DNA from: Pilaira anomala
Lineage: Eukaryota > Mucoromycota > Mucoromycetes > Mucorales > Mucoraceae
Assembly: GCA_025716855.1 (NCBI GenBank)
Contig: JAIXMQ010000042.1
Location: 62,001-126,000, forward strand
DNA length: 64,000 bases
Direction: 5' to 3'
Positions 45,286 through 59,050 of the stretch are shown one piece after another (position 1 is the stretch's first letter; every line of letters begins with the position of its first letter). A program made the translations under genes and the position numbers. The notes under the pieces are model-generated. The model did no database searches and was not told the origin of the DNA. It worked only from the letters and a program-made list of their open reading frames with translations.

Positions 45286-46452
45286 ACGTCAAATTCTTGT
45301 TAACAAAAAAAAAAAAAAAAAAAAGATTTGCTGTAAATTTGAGAGCCTTCAAGGATGTCAAATGGAGTTTTTTTTTTTTTTTTTTTTTTTTTTTGTGTAT
45401 TTTTTTTCTTCAGGTGAAAGTAAATAAAAAGAAAACGTCATTACAATGTAAACACATCTGAAGCTAATAGACACATGATAAAAAAATTTTTTTTCATCGT
45501 AAAAACATATAAATAGGTCAACTTTTTTTTGTTATCATTTTTTATTCTTTCTTTACTTTTTATTTTTTCTTTACTTTTTATTCTTTCTTTTCTTTTTATT
45601 CTTTCTTTACTTTTTATTCTTTCTTTACTTTTTATTCTTTCTTTACTTTCATGTTCCTCTCTGGTGATATGGCTTTCTCTGGTGATATGGTTTTCTCGTG
45701 ATATGGTTTTCTCTGGTGATATGGTTTCTCTACTGGCATGGTTTCCCCGAATGTAGTAGGTTCCTTCTCTTTGGATGGCTGGCCTGATTATATGTAGGAA
45801 CTCTCAGTGTAGAATGCCAGCTGCACGTGCGCCAATCTGTTCCCTTGAGTTCTGGTCAATGCGAGGGTCTGGATCGCTCCCTTGAGTTCTGGTCTACGGA
45901 TCGATTCCTGGTGTTCTGGTCGACGCGTGTTGGGTCGATCCTCGGAGTTCAGGTTGACCGAGAGTGTTGCACGTTTGGCTTAATGCGCAAACCTCTGCTC
46001 TTACGCATACATCAGCCGCCAGCTTTTATGCTCTGATTGGTATCATCAATGGTAAGTATATATATATATATATAATTACACATTCATTTCTGCATACTCA
46101 CTAAATTTTAGTTGGTAACTGCTACGACTTTTTTGGTTTGCTTCCCTAGGGTTGAAATTCCCCATAGCCGGTGTTGAGCTATGAAAATGGGAGGCTCTTA
46201 GTTCTACCTTCACGTGGTGCCTCCTGTTGCTCTAACTAAAGGAACTATCATATCAATTGAATAATAAATAAATATCCATCTTTAAAATAATAAATTATGT
46301 TCATAAATGTGTGTAATAAGACCCTAATAACTATGTCTCTTTTGTTTTGTTTTATAATACATCTAAGTCCCTTTCTTCATATGCATTGAATCTGTATATT
46401 GCTAAATAATTTTTTTTTAATGAAAACCTATAAAACTTTAGTTTATATTGAC

Positions 46453-49400
46453 TTTTTTTTTTTTTTTTTTTTTTTTTCTTTCATTAAAATAATGAGTTAA
46501 AAAGGAAGTTATTAGCTAATGTCTATAGGTTCATGAGAATTAGCAGTCGTAGTGAGATAATGAGAAAGAGAATAATTATGTAAAGAGTCAGCTAGAACGT
46601 TGGACCAAGACGTGTTGTTAAAGATGCACATCCAGTGGTGGCGCCAGACGATTTCTAATATGGTTCCTAGAGAAAGGAGGATAGCCTAATCGATTAACTT
46701 ACCAGACTCATCGTGTAATGTATAAATGGAAAGCCAAACTGGCTCTGGAGTTGGGAACTTGGCAGTTAGTTGTAAGCCGGCTAGTTGAGATTCCCAAAAG
46801 GACCACTTGTGAAAGCATGAGACAAAGAAGTGTTGTATGGTCTCGGACTCAGACTTGCATATTCTACACAGTGAAGAGGACCATAATTGAGAATTCCACC
46901 GGAACAAAGTTGCTTGACAGCCAATTTTATTTTGAAGTAAGCGCCACCAAATGGTTACCACCTTGTGAGGCAGAGAGAGAGAGACCAAAAGAATTTCCAG
47001 AGGTCAGGAGAAAGATAGTTACTAAGGATAGCGTACGGGATAGGGATTTTACCAGACCTGGTGACCTTCAAGTAATCCAGTTTCTTTTTACGACGTTGGA
47101 GTTGTATGTACATATAACTGGAATAAATTAAAACATTAGAAATACGACGATGGGGAGCACTTTGAAGGAATTAACACGAAGCACCCATTCAAATCCTGTG
47201 GCTGCAAAAGTTGACCTGTTATTAGGGGAATTGAAGTCGGAGGCACAAGGTAGGCTGAGGTATTCCAGGGCATGAACCGTTTTAATGACGAAGACCAAGA
47301 TATACCACTATCAGGAGATTGAAGCTGACGGTATATACGTGCAGGTAAACCTGGTTTGAGTACTTCAAAAGATAAACAATTGTGAAACTGGTTGGCTGTG
47401 GATAACCAATCCATAACATCATCAGAGACTAAATACCGTGTAGCTATTTTATTAGGATCGATACCAGCGTTACTAGTAGTACTACTGTGGGAGCCATCAC
47501 TAGTCGGTTCTGAAGAGGATAGCGCAAATCGTAAAGGAGAATCAGATATAGCCAGAGACCAGACCAGGTAGAGTTAAATTTCAAAGGAGGTAGCAGTGTT
47601 ATTAACCTGGTTAAATGCGTCACATAGGAACATAAAGAGAAGGATGTCGAAGCCAAGGCAGAAAGTTACGGTGACCAGTGCAAATATATATACATGATGC
47701 ACATATAAGAGGTGTGTCAAAATCAGTTGAAGATTTTGTATGTAACAAACGCTGAAGGTATATAAGTTGTAAAGATAGCTGTTGGATATGTGGATTGACA
47801 ACACTTAAACCACCATGTATTTTAGGTAAGCATATTAGATCCCCAGCAGGAGCTAGCCAAAGTGGAAGAACAAAAGCTCGTATAGTACGTTTAATTTCAA
47901 GTAGCCAAGTAGCCGGTATAGGCACCACCCTTAGAATATGCCAGAGTCGACTAAGTAATAGAGAGTTCGCTACCAATGAAGAGCCACGAATCGTCAGATG
48001 TCGTTCACGTAAAATAATTGAGTGGGTCTTGATTTTTTGTCTTGATATCCTCTAGGAAGTGAAGTAACCGGGACTGATTTGAGCATAAAGGATACCCTAG
48101 GTAATGTACGGCTGAAGTTGAGGCACCAGTATGATAGGAGATACATGTTTCAGATGCGATGGCCTTCCACTCGGGATGCGACAGACCTGATAAAGATACT
48201 AGTTCTGTTTTCTGTATATTCACCTTGGCGTTGCTTGCTCGACTTTAACATGCCAGAATACGTTGGAGATGGGTCTATTCAGCAGAAAATGATAAAAAGA
48301 CTTCAAGGTCATCGGCGAGCTCAACAATTTAAAATTCGGTAAGGACTGAGGGTCGATAGGATACCGGTTTATATCGCGATGTGAAGCAGCAGGTTTACCC
48401 AACCGTTATCAGAAATCAGCCGGTTGCGTATAAAACCAGTTTGATATGAGTTTATTAAGGACGACAAGACACGATTGAATCGATTAGCGAGAAGCTTAGT
48501 GAAGATTTTGGCATTCGTGTTAATAAGTGAAAGAGGCTGCCAATTACTGAGTAAAGTGGGATCCCCTTTTTTAAATAACAGTATCATTCGGGTTTGTTCC
48601 CAAGAGGTAGGATAAGATCTGGTAGTAAAAGCATCCTTCAATACCCTAGAAAATAAAGTACGTGCAGAATAAAACGTCGTAAAAATATAATGATATACTT
48701 CAAAAGGGATGCCATCCAAACCGAGACTTTTACCATTGGGTGTATCGTCCACAACACTCATAATCTCACTTTCTGTAGGGTCTACATCTAACATCTCTTG
48801 TTGGGATGAATTGAGTACAGTATTTGATGGGACACTAGTTAATAGAGCCTCTATGTCATCTTCTAATATATCGTCTACTGAATATAAGGACTGATAATAT
48901 TCCTGGCTTCCCATATGATATCAGCGGTATAGCAGTGACTAATTCATCTGTATCCAAACACTTGGCTAGTTGAGCCAGCAGGGAAGCAGTTAAAAAAATT
49001 GGTAGAGATCCAATCCTTCTTCCAATCTTCAGTACCGGTAGTAGAGGGCAACGACATATTGAAATCCCCCAAGATAAAACCTGCAAAATCAGTAGTGATG
49101 TAATTTAAAAAAGGAAGATCTGGGAAACTGGTAAAGAATAATGATCTTTCGGTGGATGATGCTGGGGCGTATATATTAATAATTGATGCCACTGTATCGT
49201 CTGAAGAGTTGATAACATATGTTGCAATACTGCGTTGATCTCTGGATACCACTTCATCTTTGAGTTGTAGATTGTTATTGAGGCAAATAATAGCATTGCA
49301 TTTAGTGGTCACTGAAGACCGATTTGGAAAAAGAAAGAGTTGAAAATAGAGTTGTTGTTCCTCAGTAAGAGAATATTGTGAATGAAATGCAGATACCTCT

Positions 49401-49945
49401 TGAAGACAGAGAATATCAAAAAGTTAAATTAACGCGGATTAATTCACTGGAGCTAGAAGCAGTATCTTTAAAAGGTGTAGCTTTAAACTGGATGCGGTCC
49501 ACGGTAACACCTTGCTGAATAACCTTAGCTGTGTGGAGAGTATCTCGAAATTCAGTCGAAACAATTCTCAGGAACCCCTGAGCGATATAGGGTTAAATCC
49601 ATTTCCAACAACAGGACCGATCTGTTCGAGAATGAGCTTATATACGTCAATACGTGTATTGAATGTAGTCGAAGGAAATTCGAAAACTACTGATTTGCAA
49701 GAAAGTGCTGTTTGAATGATCGATATAACTTGTTTGGATCGGTTTTAAGCAGCAATGGCTAGCGTTTCGAAAAGAACTCGAGTGGTGAAACTTTCTCGAT
49801 TACCTTCTTTATCGGTTTTACGAATGGGTGCAGGGACTCGAGCATTCAGACCCCTAGCTACCACCTTCGTCCAGGATATTACTGCGTTAGCTTGGTGTTC
49901 ACTTATGGCACGAATGGGCAATGGGTGAGTAGATGTTGGTTTGGT
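46453..49945 (-). pseudogene. Degenerate LINE-type retrotransposon, right copy
   Basis: The same element as the left copy in opposite orientation, starting at its poly-A tail (poly-T at 46453-46477 on this strand). Zf-RVT, thumb, LADD, RT start and endonuclease remnants occur in the same order, with the same frameshifts and the same missing RT core. It retains ~190 bp (47097-47285, including a translated LVPPTSIPL stretch) lost from the left copy. Small substitutions separate the two, for example IYLPKTHGG on the left and ICLPKIHGG here. Confidence 0.85.
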
Positions 49946-50362
49946 TGTTTTTTTTTGTTAATACGACGATATGATTGATGGAGTTTATTTAAAAATAAAA
50001 TCAAGAGAAAAAGCCTTTGTATTGACTATAATCAAAAGTCTTTTCAAATTAATTCATTTATATTTTTTTTTATATTCGTATAGCTTAATCATAAAAGATA
50101 TGTTATTCAATCAACATATTATGAGCATTTACTTCTGTACACTAATTATGGCGAGAGAAAAGCAGATCTGTGCTCGAACCAATAAAAACCAACGTTTTAA
50201 ATATGTGGCTAAACTGCTTATTTACATTCGAAAAAGCTGACCAAAAAAAAGACTGGCTCCTAAAATTCCAGCCAACTTTAGTCCAATCAAATCCGTAAGT
50301 CATCAATTATAACTGGAAATATACTTTTTAAGCATTCCTGGTTACAAAAAAAAAAAAAAAAA

Positions 50363-51430
50363 AGGAGCCGTTAATACTCTAATTTCCATACTAGCGTCAT
50401 CTTTACATCACCAAAAGATAAACTTTGAATCCGTAGTCTCGATTATTAAAAATGTGGGGAGATTAATTTAAAGAAAACTAAAAAAGATTGTGATACACTC
50501 CAGCGGATAGCGGGAATTTTTACGATATTTTTCAAATCGCAGATACGTTTTTTTTTTTTTTTTTGAGGTTACAGTTACAGGCAAGAACCTCCTACTGTAT
50601 TTAATACAGAAACAAGATTAGTATAAGAAAAGGGGAGAGGAGTATGATACTGGCCAAACATAGGAATCAATCTCGCCATCAAAAAAAAAAATAAGAAGAG
50701 CAGTTATTTAATTAAGAGAAAAATATTTTATAATAGTTGTTGTAAAAAAAGGTCAATGATGTGAAACTTTCAATGCCGCAATACTTTGTTTATCACACCC
50801 AATACACGTCAGCTCAATGAACCGATGGTTGTATTAAAAATACATCTCAACCAATGTATTGGACCAATGTAAAAGAAAAAAAAAGAAGCATATCGATCAG
50901 TTGTAAGTAAAATCAAAAGGAATTTGTTTCCTATATTACATAATGTCATATATCATACGTTATATGTTAGTTTTATAATACAACTACAGACACAATTAGT
51001 TTGTGCATGTTGTATACACTTCGTTTCCATATACATACAAAAAAAAAAAAAAAAAAAAAAAAATCCCGCCATTTCTTGATTTCAAAAGCACTGCTGATAT
51101 AAGTGTGCTTAATAAATTCACGTCCACGATGATACTCTGAATGCATTTTAGTTCTCGCGAAGAGAAAACAAGAAAAAGTTCAAAACGACATTCTTGGCAG
51201 GGGTCAAATTGACAATCAAATAAGAAAGGCTATATTTTATAAAGAAAACGTGTGTTGAAAAGAAGCTAAAAAAAAATCTGTACCTGCGTTTCACACCTGT
51301 ACACCTGTAACGATAAAAAAAAATCTTTCAAGATGGGGGGGGGGGACCATTGGGAAGGTAGGACTAACTTAAAAATTTAAACGAAATTCATTTCACAGTG
51401 CGTCAGCGGTTTCTGTCGTATAAAATAAAA
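50363..51430. other. ~1.07-kb block present only in the right arm
   Basis: The left arm passes from GAATTCACC through a T-run directly to GTTACCAGG (~104-135). Here the same flanks are separated by ~1.07 kb of AT-rich DNA starting GGAGCCGTTAATAC next to a poly-A run and ending AAAATAAAA. No ORF, inverted ends or target duplication was seen. It is either an insertion here or a deletion between A-runs in the left arm. Confidence 0.6.
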
Positions 51431-51824
51431 GGTGAATTCTTGGGGCACCACAATCGGCACCACTGAAAAAAAAAAAATGCGATTCGTGACGTCGACAATC
51501 GACCTTCGGAGTTCCTGATTGTGGTGTAGATGAGTTTATGTGGTGCCATTTGAGTACTATGCATCAACCAAAGGTTTCATAGACCTAATATTGTCCATAT
51601 ACTTTATCAAACATATTAGTTCAAGTTTAGTTACAAATAAAAAAGAGTTACAATTGGTTTTTTCAATGAACTAAGATATATAATAAGAACAAAAAAAGTC
51701 AAAGTTCGGTTTAAGATAAATATATAATGTAATAAAAAAAGTCTAACTGTGTGTTTAAGGTAAATAATAAATAAAAAAGTCTAAAATAAATGATGAAATA
51801 AAAAAAAAAAAAAATAAAGAAAGT

Positions 51825-53001
51825 CTATTTGTAAAAAATGGTGTAATCTTGGGAGCAATCTTGAAGGAAACTTTGAATTATTGGGTGGTAAAGACAAGAG
51901 ATTTCAGGATAAGTTATTCTTTTAGGCTTTCCACCTGGTGTCAAGCCAAGTTCAACAAGATAGAAATGATTTGAATTGAGATAAATAATTATTGGTTTGT
52001 CTTTTTTTTGAAAATCAAGATCACACAAAGGAAGGTAGAGATCTTGTGCCTTTTGTTGTATGAGCTCGTTTTTTTTGTTGTGAAATGTATGTAGCATATA
52101 TGCAACTACCGGTCGCTTGTAGGTATCAGCAACAGTTTGTGGACACATTGTTACATCAAACCAATGGTTAAAGATTGTGCATGGCTTTACTGTTGAAGTA
52201 AGCATGCCATACATTTGTTCGTGATTTGGTTTGTATCACGGTATTTGTAGTATACAACCAACATGTCTTTCTTTACCTGGATACATTGGCCTTGGTTGCC
52301 ATAAACTGACAAACTAACAGCTCGGAAACCACAGTTTCCATCACCTTCTGGACTGATAAGTCCAACAATTTTAGATTCATCTAAATCGAATCCTCGAAAC
52401 AAATGCTTTTTGCTACCTGTTTTTTTTTGAAAGTTTATAATCTCGCCATCGGCATGGATGGTTTGACTAAGAGTTATTTTCAGTAAGAATAGTTAAGAAT
52501 ACATCATTATTTTTTTTTCTTACTCGTCTTTTAATTTAGGATCTCTTAAAAGAGCATTATATTGGTTGTTTGTTGATGTGAGATGATGGTTTTTTATGGG
52601 CATTTTTAATGTTGCTTCGATTTTGATTTTTTTTTGGAATTTTAAATTTTTCGACTTCATTTTCAGTTTCATCTACTTTTCTTTTTTCTTGCATTTGCAT
52701 TATTATTATTATTATGTTTCGCTTCTTTTTCTGCCTTTTTTGCTTTGGTTGCTTTTGATTCCTCTTCTTTTCTCACAATTTCAACTAGAATAATGTCCAT
52801 TCGTTTTATATTTTTCTTTCTGCCTTTCGTATTTGTGTTGGTAATTGGTGGCAGAAGAGTCAATACAGATTTATTTTGGGTTTGTAACCCTTCTGGTAAA
52901 TCTATAAGTTTATTCACTAAATTTACCAAGTCTTGTTGATTGGCCATAGCTTGAACAGTTTGGTTAATTTCTAATAAGCTATGAAAAATTATCTGCTTCA
53001 A
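51825..53001 (-). pseudogene. MULE C-terminal tail plus OTU-type cysteine protease domain, decayed
   Basis: The upstream part (52669-53001) reads LLPPITNTNTKGRKKN followed by lysine-rich low complexity, resembling the tail of MULE transposases after the SWIM region. Downstream, 52187-52402 encodes SPEGDGNCGFRAVS, the OTU D-G-N-C-x-F-R-A motif with the catalytic Cys. The 51825-52214 frame encodes HWFDVTMC and IIIYLNSNHFYLVELG, with the catalytic His region. The two OTU halves are in different frames (shift near 52210) and stops separate them from the tail. The N-terminal DDE part is absent. OTU domains are known accessory domains in some MULE proteins. This lineage differs from the intact MULE at 40939. 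Confidence 0.75.
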
Positions 53002-56000
53002 ATTGTGCTCATTCTTTATGTATGTAACTATACTATATATATATATTCATGAATCAGATATTGACAGGTATATATAATATCAAATTTGTTATGATATGAT
53101 TCAATTATAAACAAATCAAGTACAAAAAAAAAAAAGAGTAGAATCAGGCTGTAAAAAATGCTTAACTGTTGACTGCATCCGTTAAGAAAGAGACTTGAGC
53201 AAAAAAAACAAAAAGCTCGGCTTACCAAAGATCACTATCCCAGAATGACGATGCTGATGTTCACACGCGTTGGACGTGAGGAACATGGTTCCCAAATCCA
53301 GACCGCAATACTCCAATAATTATACCCTCTGACATTTTATGCTAGAGCATTTATATATTTTCAGGTTTTATATAAATTCAACCTCATTAAGATTGTTTTA
53401 ATGTATCATCCCTCTACTGCCGAAAGAAACTCTCGCTAATAAAGATACAGAGATGGACACGGAGATTGAGTTTAAAATGTATACTGCTACTGTAAAAATG
53501 TTTATGTTGGATAAAGCATTTCAAAAGCTAAGAGCTATTTTGGGGTTGATGCTTAGTTCAATTTTTTTTTGTACGACGTCTTAACATCTTTTATAATCGC
53601 TTTGTTGTTGACAGATGATGGGTTATAAAGAGACAGTTGTGCTGGTAAAATGCTTTGTAACTTATACTAATTAGCTTACTTTTTTACATAAAGTTTGTGC
53701 TATCTTCTTTAAAAGATTTAGTATAACTTTAACCATATTTACTCATGGCATCATTTTTCTGCAATCTATTTATGTTTAAACTAAGTATAACGTTTGAAAC
53801 GAAAAATCATAGAACCCAGGCTAGCCATGTACCCTGAGCCCATGCGAGGTTCAGGATAAACATTTGATTACTTGCTGAGTATAATTTAACATAATGGTAA
53901 AAAAAAATACCCAAGCACATTAGCAACTCTTATACCTCCCCCCCCCATTTTTTTTTTGCTGTTGTTCCTTTTATCTGATTGTACTTATTGAGCCCAATTA
54001 CCCCGTCCATAAAAAGACATTCAGAAACAACAGAATTCTGAGTACAGTTCGACATATTAACAAGTTTAGAAAAACACCGAAATATGGACCTGGTAATCTT
54101 TCCTTGATGAAAAAGCTTGGTGTGTGAGAATAAAATATAAATATCAAGTGCCATATTTTTTTTACGTAGATGGGTCATCTTTAAAAAGATCATTTAATAC
54201 TCCAAACATAGCAAAAGTAATCAGATAAAAAAAAAGTAATAGACAACAGACACTCACAAGAGTAAAATTAATTGGGTTTTTAATTTCTATATAATGAAAC
54301 AAAACGTTTTTATGGGTATTTTTAATCTGATTAAAAAAAAAGAGAAGTATTCATCTCTTAAAAAAATATGTAAATAAACATACCCTTGACAACCTCCTAT
54401 CACTCGCTCTTATCATTTATTTATTATCAATTCTTTTATTGATTATAGCTCTTACAATTTTTTTTGAACAGCTTTATAGATTGTAAGGTCAAGACAGGAC
54501 ATACATACATGTCGAGAAATTTTTTTTTAAAGATGTAGGACAATACGTGGTCATATATCAGTATACATAAAAGATAATTCTATCACACATCCAAAAAAAA
54601 AAAATAGGTGCCATCCTCTGATGTAAGCGTAATCCGTTTATTACTAATTGATGGAGCTTCATTTTATTATGGGAAAAATTCAAGATGTATCTCATGATTT
54701 AAATTATGATCTGGAATCATCTTTGAATTTCCCTACTAAAGTATTTGTTTTTGTTTTAAACTTTTTATATGAAAACGAAACCATTGTGATAAATTCCAAG
54801 TGTTTTCGCCTTACTAGACCTTTTGAATCTCCTAAAAGTCACTAAACAAATCAGTAGAATATTCTCTTATGACATTTGGTTTGTTTTTATTGGTGTTAAC
54901 GAGCTGATTACTCCCTAACATTGTGGGCAGAAACTTAACATAATGGAGCGAAAGCCCAAATTCCATCCAGGCTGGAGTGGGAGTGTCAGCTGATTAGAAT
55001 TCAAAAAAAAAAAATAGACTTACAGGTACAAGGTTTATTATTACTCAGCAGGTGTAGTTAATTTTAGTAGAAGCTACTGAGTGGCTGTGCCTAGAATAGT
55101 TATAGCCGTAATTCCTGTTTCTCCAGTATTCAGAACTTAGAGATAAATGTGAACGAGAAATAACAATAGGATAAGCTTACAGGTTGCATTAAACAAAAGA
55201 GTACTTAGGGCAACTGCTCGATCTAAAAACAATTGAATCGAACTAAAAATTTTTTTGACTTGACCACAAGATATTATGTCTAAAAACCTTGGTATGTTCT
55301 CAAATTAACTTTAATAAATTCACATTGGTGAATTCCTATTATGTAAATCGTTTACTCTGCAAACTATGTAGTTCTGAACGAAAAATGGACGCGATACTAA
55401 AGTTAAATTAGCTTTCAGGTAGTAATCACTCTTGAGTGGCGCTTCATTATCTGTCATTGGTTCTCTATTTATATTGATATCGTTCAACTACACGGAAATC
55501 CATACAATCTTTCTCTGAGATATTGTATATACGTAATTGAGAATCGATAAGATACTGGTACTATTAATAATAATATTTCTCTTTTTAGAGGATTGTATGT
55601 ATGATCAAACACGAGCGGATTTTTTTTTCTTGCTAGACAAAGCAGGGAGAGCAATTGGGTCACAATACCCAAAATATGAAACCTTGAAGTATCTTCTGAT
55701 ATGTTGTAGTTTCACACTCATTATTCTCCACACACACACACACACACACACACTCCCTCCCCCCGCCCTTTTTTTTTACAACTCATTTTTAATAAAGTTA
55801 GAAGATACTCTAAAAATATAAAATCTCTCTTTTGACTTCTATTGACATCCATATGAAATTCATTCTTATCGCTGTTGCACACAATATCAAAGAATTAACC
55901 ATACCTCTTCTGTATAGGAGATGTAGTCGTAATTTTTTTTAGAGTGCCGACAGGAAAAGAGTTTTACTATATGTACTACTTTCATGATGAAATCTTATAA

Positions 56001-56250
56001 TAATTCAAGCACATGATGCTCCACCACTATAACTTTAGGACAAGAAAGAAAGACATGGACATTTAAAGCCTAGAGTGATATAGAAACGCCGAGTATAACG
56101 GAAGAAGAATCCAATCAATTACAAATAAGAAATGTTACTATAAAAAACTTTTTTTTAACTTCAAACCAATTTGTAAAGAAAAAAAACTTGTTATTAAAAA
56201 AAAACGTTCTAATGGCTAATATGGACATTCTTACTCAAAAGAGAATGTTG

Positions 56251-56292
<42 letters not shown>

Positions 56293-57244
56293 AGAGAGGG
56301 GGAGATAAGAGAATATTACCGGTGACAATATATTAACCCAGAGCATGATTTTAATGACACACAAAAGTAAATGAAACAGGTGCCTGGACCCATTTGTTAC
56401 TTCTATCATATTTTAAATCTTAATATGCTTACCAGTCAAATGTCCCTTAGCAGATACACACACATATACATATGTCAGCCATGAAACAGGTTTGCAACTT
56501 GGAGTCAAAAAAAAGTTTTTTAAACATACGTTATGTCTGTCACTATAGTATGAACCGATGACGTTTTTATTTTAAAAACATGATACACGTTATTGACAAT
56601 TCGGTTCACTATCAAAATTTCCGAGATCATGGTATTAAACTTGTTACAAACAAATAAAAAGTACTATGATCAATTTAATCACTCTAAATAAATGATAGAG
56701 TATGATTGGTAACAAAAGAGATGTTTTAGTTTTTTTGAAATTGCTGCAGGTATAAGTGCAATATGCATACATATTCGTATCGAATCGAAATCGAACAAAA
56801 GACTACATCTGAACATATATTAAACACAGACGTTTTAATTCGAGCCATCCTTTTTTTTTATTTTATTTTACTCATTATAATAATTTAGAAAAACTTCAAT
56901 TTTTTGGCGCTAAAAGATACTCTTTTAAAAATCGTATCATATTTTCTCAAAGACCAATGAAAGAGAAACCATATCAATAGGTTCCGGAATACCCAAGCAT
57001 GTCACAATGACATTATCTAATAACCTGCGCAATTCTGTCTAGACCGTGCTTTTGTCCATTATTATTTTTTTCTTTACGGTAAAAATATGCATACGGCTAG
57101 TCTCTATGCGTATATAGTCTATTAAGATTTCCAAAAACAGTAAAAAAAATAATCAATATAAAACTGTTAACCTGTTAGATTGATCAAAAAAAAAAAAATG
57201 CGGCATCAAAGGATTGCCCCAAGAGAAATCACTTTTAAGAGTTC

Positions 57245-57297
<53 letters not shown>

Positions 57298-58184
57298 TCA
57301 ATTAGATCACATGCATTTACGAAACTATTCGTTTTGCACCACCATGACCTATCTAAGTTGCATTTATATATAGAGTTCAGTTCCATGATTTGTACATATT
57401 CTATTATACACTCATCTTGTGAGTTAAGAGCATCTATGAAGATTGCATGAATAATATATAGTTTCGTAACACTTGTATCGTTAGAAAGTTTATGAATGTT
57501 TACGTGTTACTAAACTTTTTTTAATTACGTGTTTATTATTCATTTGCTCATCATTACCAGCAGTCTATCTATATTACTCCTTTCCTTCTGATATTGATAA
57601 CATCAATTTCGAGATATATAGAAATATTAAAATATTAGCGCGAATAAAAAAAAAAGTAAATGCTATATATAACAGCACGTGTGTTTTAATTATTAGTTAC
57701 CAATATAAAAAGGGGAGAAAGATTCAGTTATATTTAATGCAGATAAAGCAGTCCATAAAAAGCTAATGGCGCTTTTTAAAAGTGATACACATATTCACGA
57801 TAATAGAGTCATTTTTGCTAACAAAAAAAGAGACCCAGATAAGCAAAAACGATCATGATATAATATATGTTTTCTATCAATGTCACAAAAAAAGAAATAC
57901 GTTTTTGTGAATTGCTAAATCAAAAAGTAGCTTTTTTTTTTCCTGATTGCGTTATATCCAAAAACATAGGTTTTGTGCTTTTTATTTATATATTTTTTTT
58001 TGGGGGGAGGAATGATTTCTCTCTCTCTTTCTCTACGGAAGTAATGAAAACCTAATTTAATCAGTTGTTTTAATATCAGCTGAAAGAATTGCATTACGTT
58101 TTCGTTGCCATTGGTAAATTATATAGAAACCAATGAGGAGCCTTTTAGTGCAGTAAAAAGATAAACTTTGATTTTTTATAATAG

Positions 58185-58219
<35 letters not shown>

Positions 58220-58550
58220 GTTGCTATGACAGTAAAATAAACTTCTCCTTCCAGGGGTACTTTATTTACATTTTTTTTTTATTAAAAAAAAATAGAAAAA
58301 AAAAGGGTATGAAGAAAAAAAAATCTTTTTTTGAAATATAGTGGGGAAACATTTTTTTTTTTTTTTTGTGTGTGATTTAACTAATATGTACAATGTGAAA
58401 AAGAGAAAAGAGAAAAAAAGAGGTGAGCTGATTTTCCAAATAAAGAGAGAGTGAAAGAGGGATAATTCGGGTTGGTCCGTTCCAATATAAATCTACGCTA
58501 CAAATGTAATTGGTGAAACTTGTTGTGATTTTTTTTTTTCTTTTTTTAGG

Positions 58551-58585
<35 letters not shown>

Positions 58586-58611
58586 TAAAAAATGAAAGCC
58601 CGGGTATTTTT
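53002..58611. other. 5.6-kb gene-poor region
   Basis: No convincing gene. Features include poly-A/T runs (a ~40-bp A-run near 56257-56290 and a 49-bp T-run at ~57246-57294), a (CA)n tract at ~55731-55752 and C-runs near 53939 and 55758. A short protein-like frame at ~53450-53560 (MDTEIEFKMYTATVKMFML) may be a transposon relic. Other open frames are AT-driven. Confidence 0.5.
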
Positions 58612-59050
58612 TTAGACTCCTGTCGTTGTTGCTTGATTATTATTAGAGAATATTGAAAAGTAATTTGTCATTTTGTTGTTTGTTGATAAAAGATCAAATT
58701 TAGGTGGAGAAGCTAAACGGATAGAGGAGGTATCACTATGAGATGACGTAGCTGTTAATGCAGGTGAATGGGTCGCTGACGAATAATTTGAGTATGATGA
58801 TGAATGATGATTGTGTTGTGAACGAGCTTTTGGTCGAGGGAAATCAGTAAATTCAGGATATGTGTAACCCAATAATGGGTGGTTACGAAGAGCATCAGCA
58901 CGTAGACATTGTTCACTGCAATAAAGTGATTCCTATTATAATCAGCTGTGTTAGTAATGACATAAATACAGACACGCAAATATTTTTTACACTTACAGAG
59001 AATGGACTCACTGCATTGTCACAAGAAGTACACCAATTAAGATCTGCCAT
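58612..59050 (-). CDS. Ecl1-family zinc-binding small protein
   Basis: Exons 58997-59050 and 58612-58932 give 124 aa. The first ~40 residues read DLNWCTSCDNAVSPFSESLY followed by CSEQC, i.e. a W-C-x2-C ... Y-C-S-x2-C arrangement. That is the short N-terminal metal-binding motif of fungal Ecl1/Lsr-type proteins (extender of chronological lifespan). The remainder is serine-, asparagine- and histidine-rich and apparently disordered, as in the family. In yeasts these proteins promote stationary-phase survival and stress or zinc/sulfur-starvation responses, acting in the nucleus or cytoplasm. The motif spans the exon junction and the splice is in phase. The long 3' T-runs downstream contain no further exon. 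Confidence 0.75.

Larger units (their letters stand above)
39888..51540. repeat. Right arm of the giant inverted repeat
   Basis: Reverse complement of 7-5729 with extra material. The MULE with its TSD accounts for ~4.35 kb and a block at ~50363-51430 for ~1.07 kb. A LINE segment (~47097-47285) accounts for ~190 bp, and two blocks near 40190-40325 and 40480-40660 for ~0.3 kb. Once these are removed the arm lengths agree. Sequence identity looks high across the LINE, where many translated segments are identical or differ by single residues. Confidence 0.9.

Noticed and set aside
54648..54845. 65-codon forward frame in the gene-poor region
   Set aside because: No motif, no flanking exons and a composition compatible with chance. 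It was left unannotated.
57153..57386. Lysine-rich minus-strand ORF across a long T-run, and similar frames at 8639, 12615, 13129 and 56209
   Set aside because: They are driven by homopolymers and AT bias, with no protein-like composition, splice partners or motifs.
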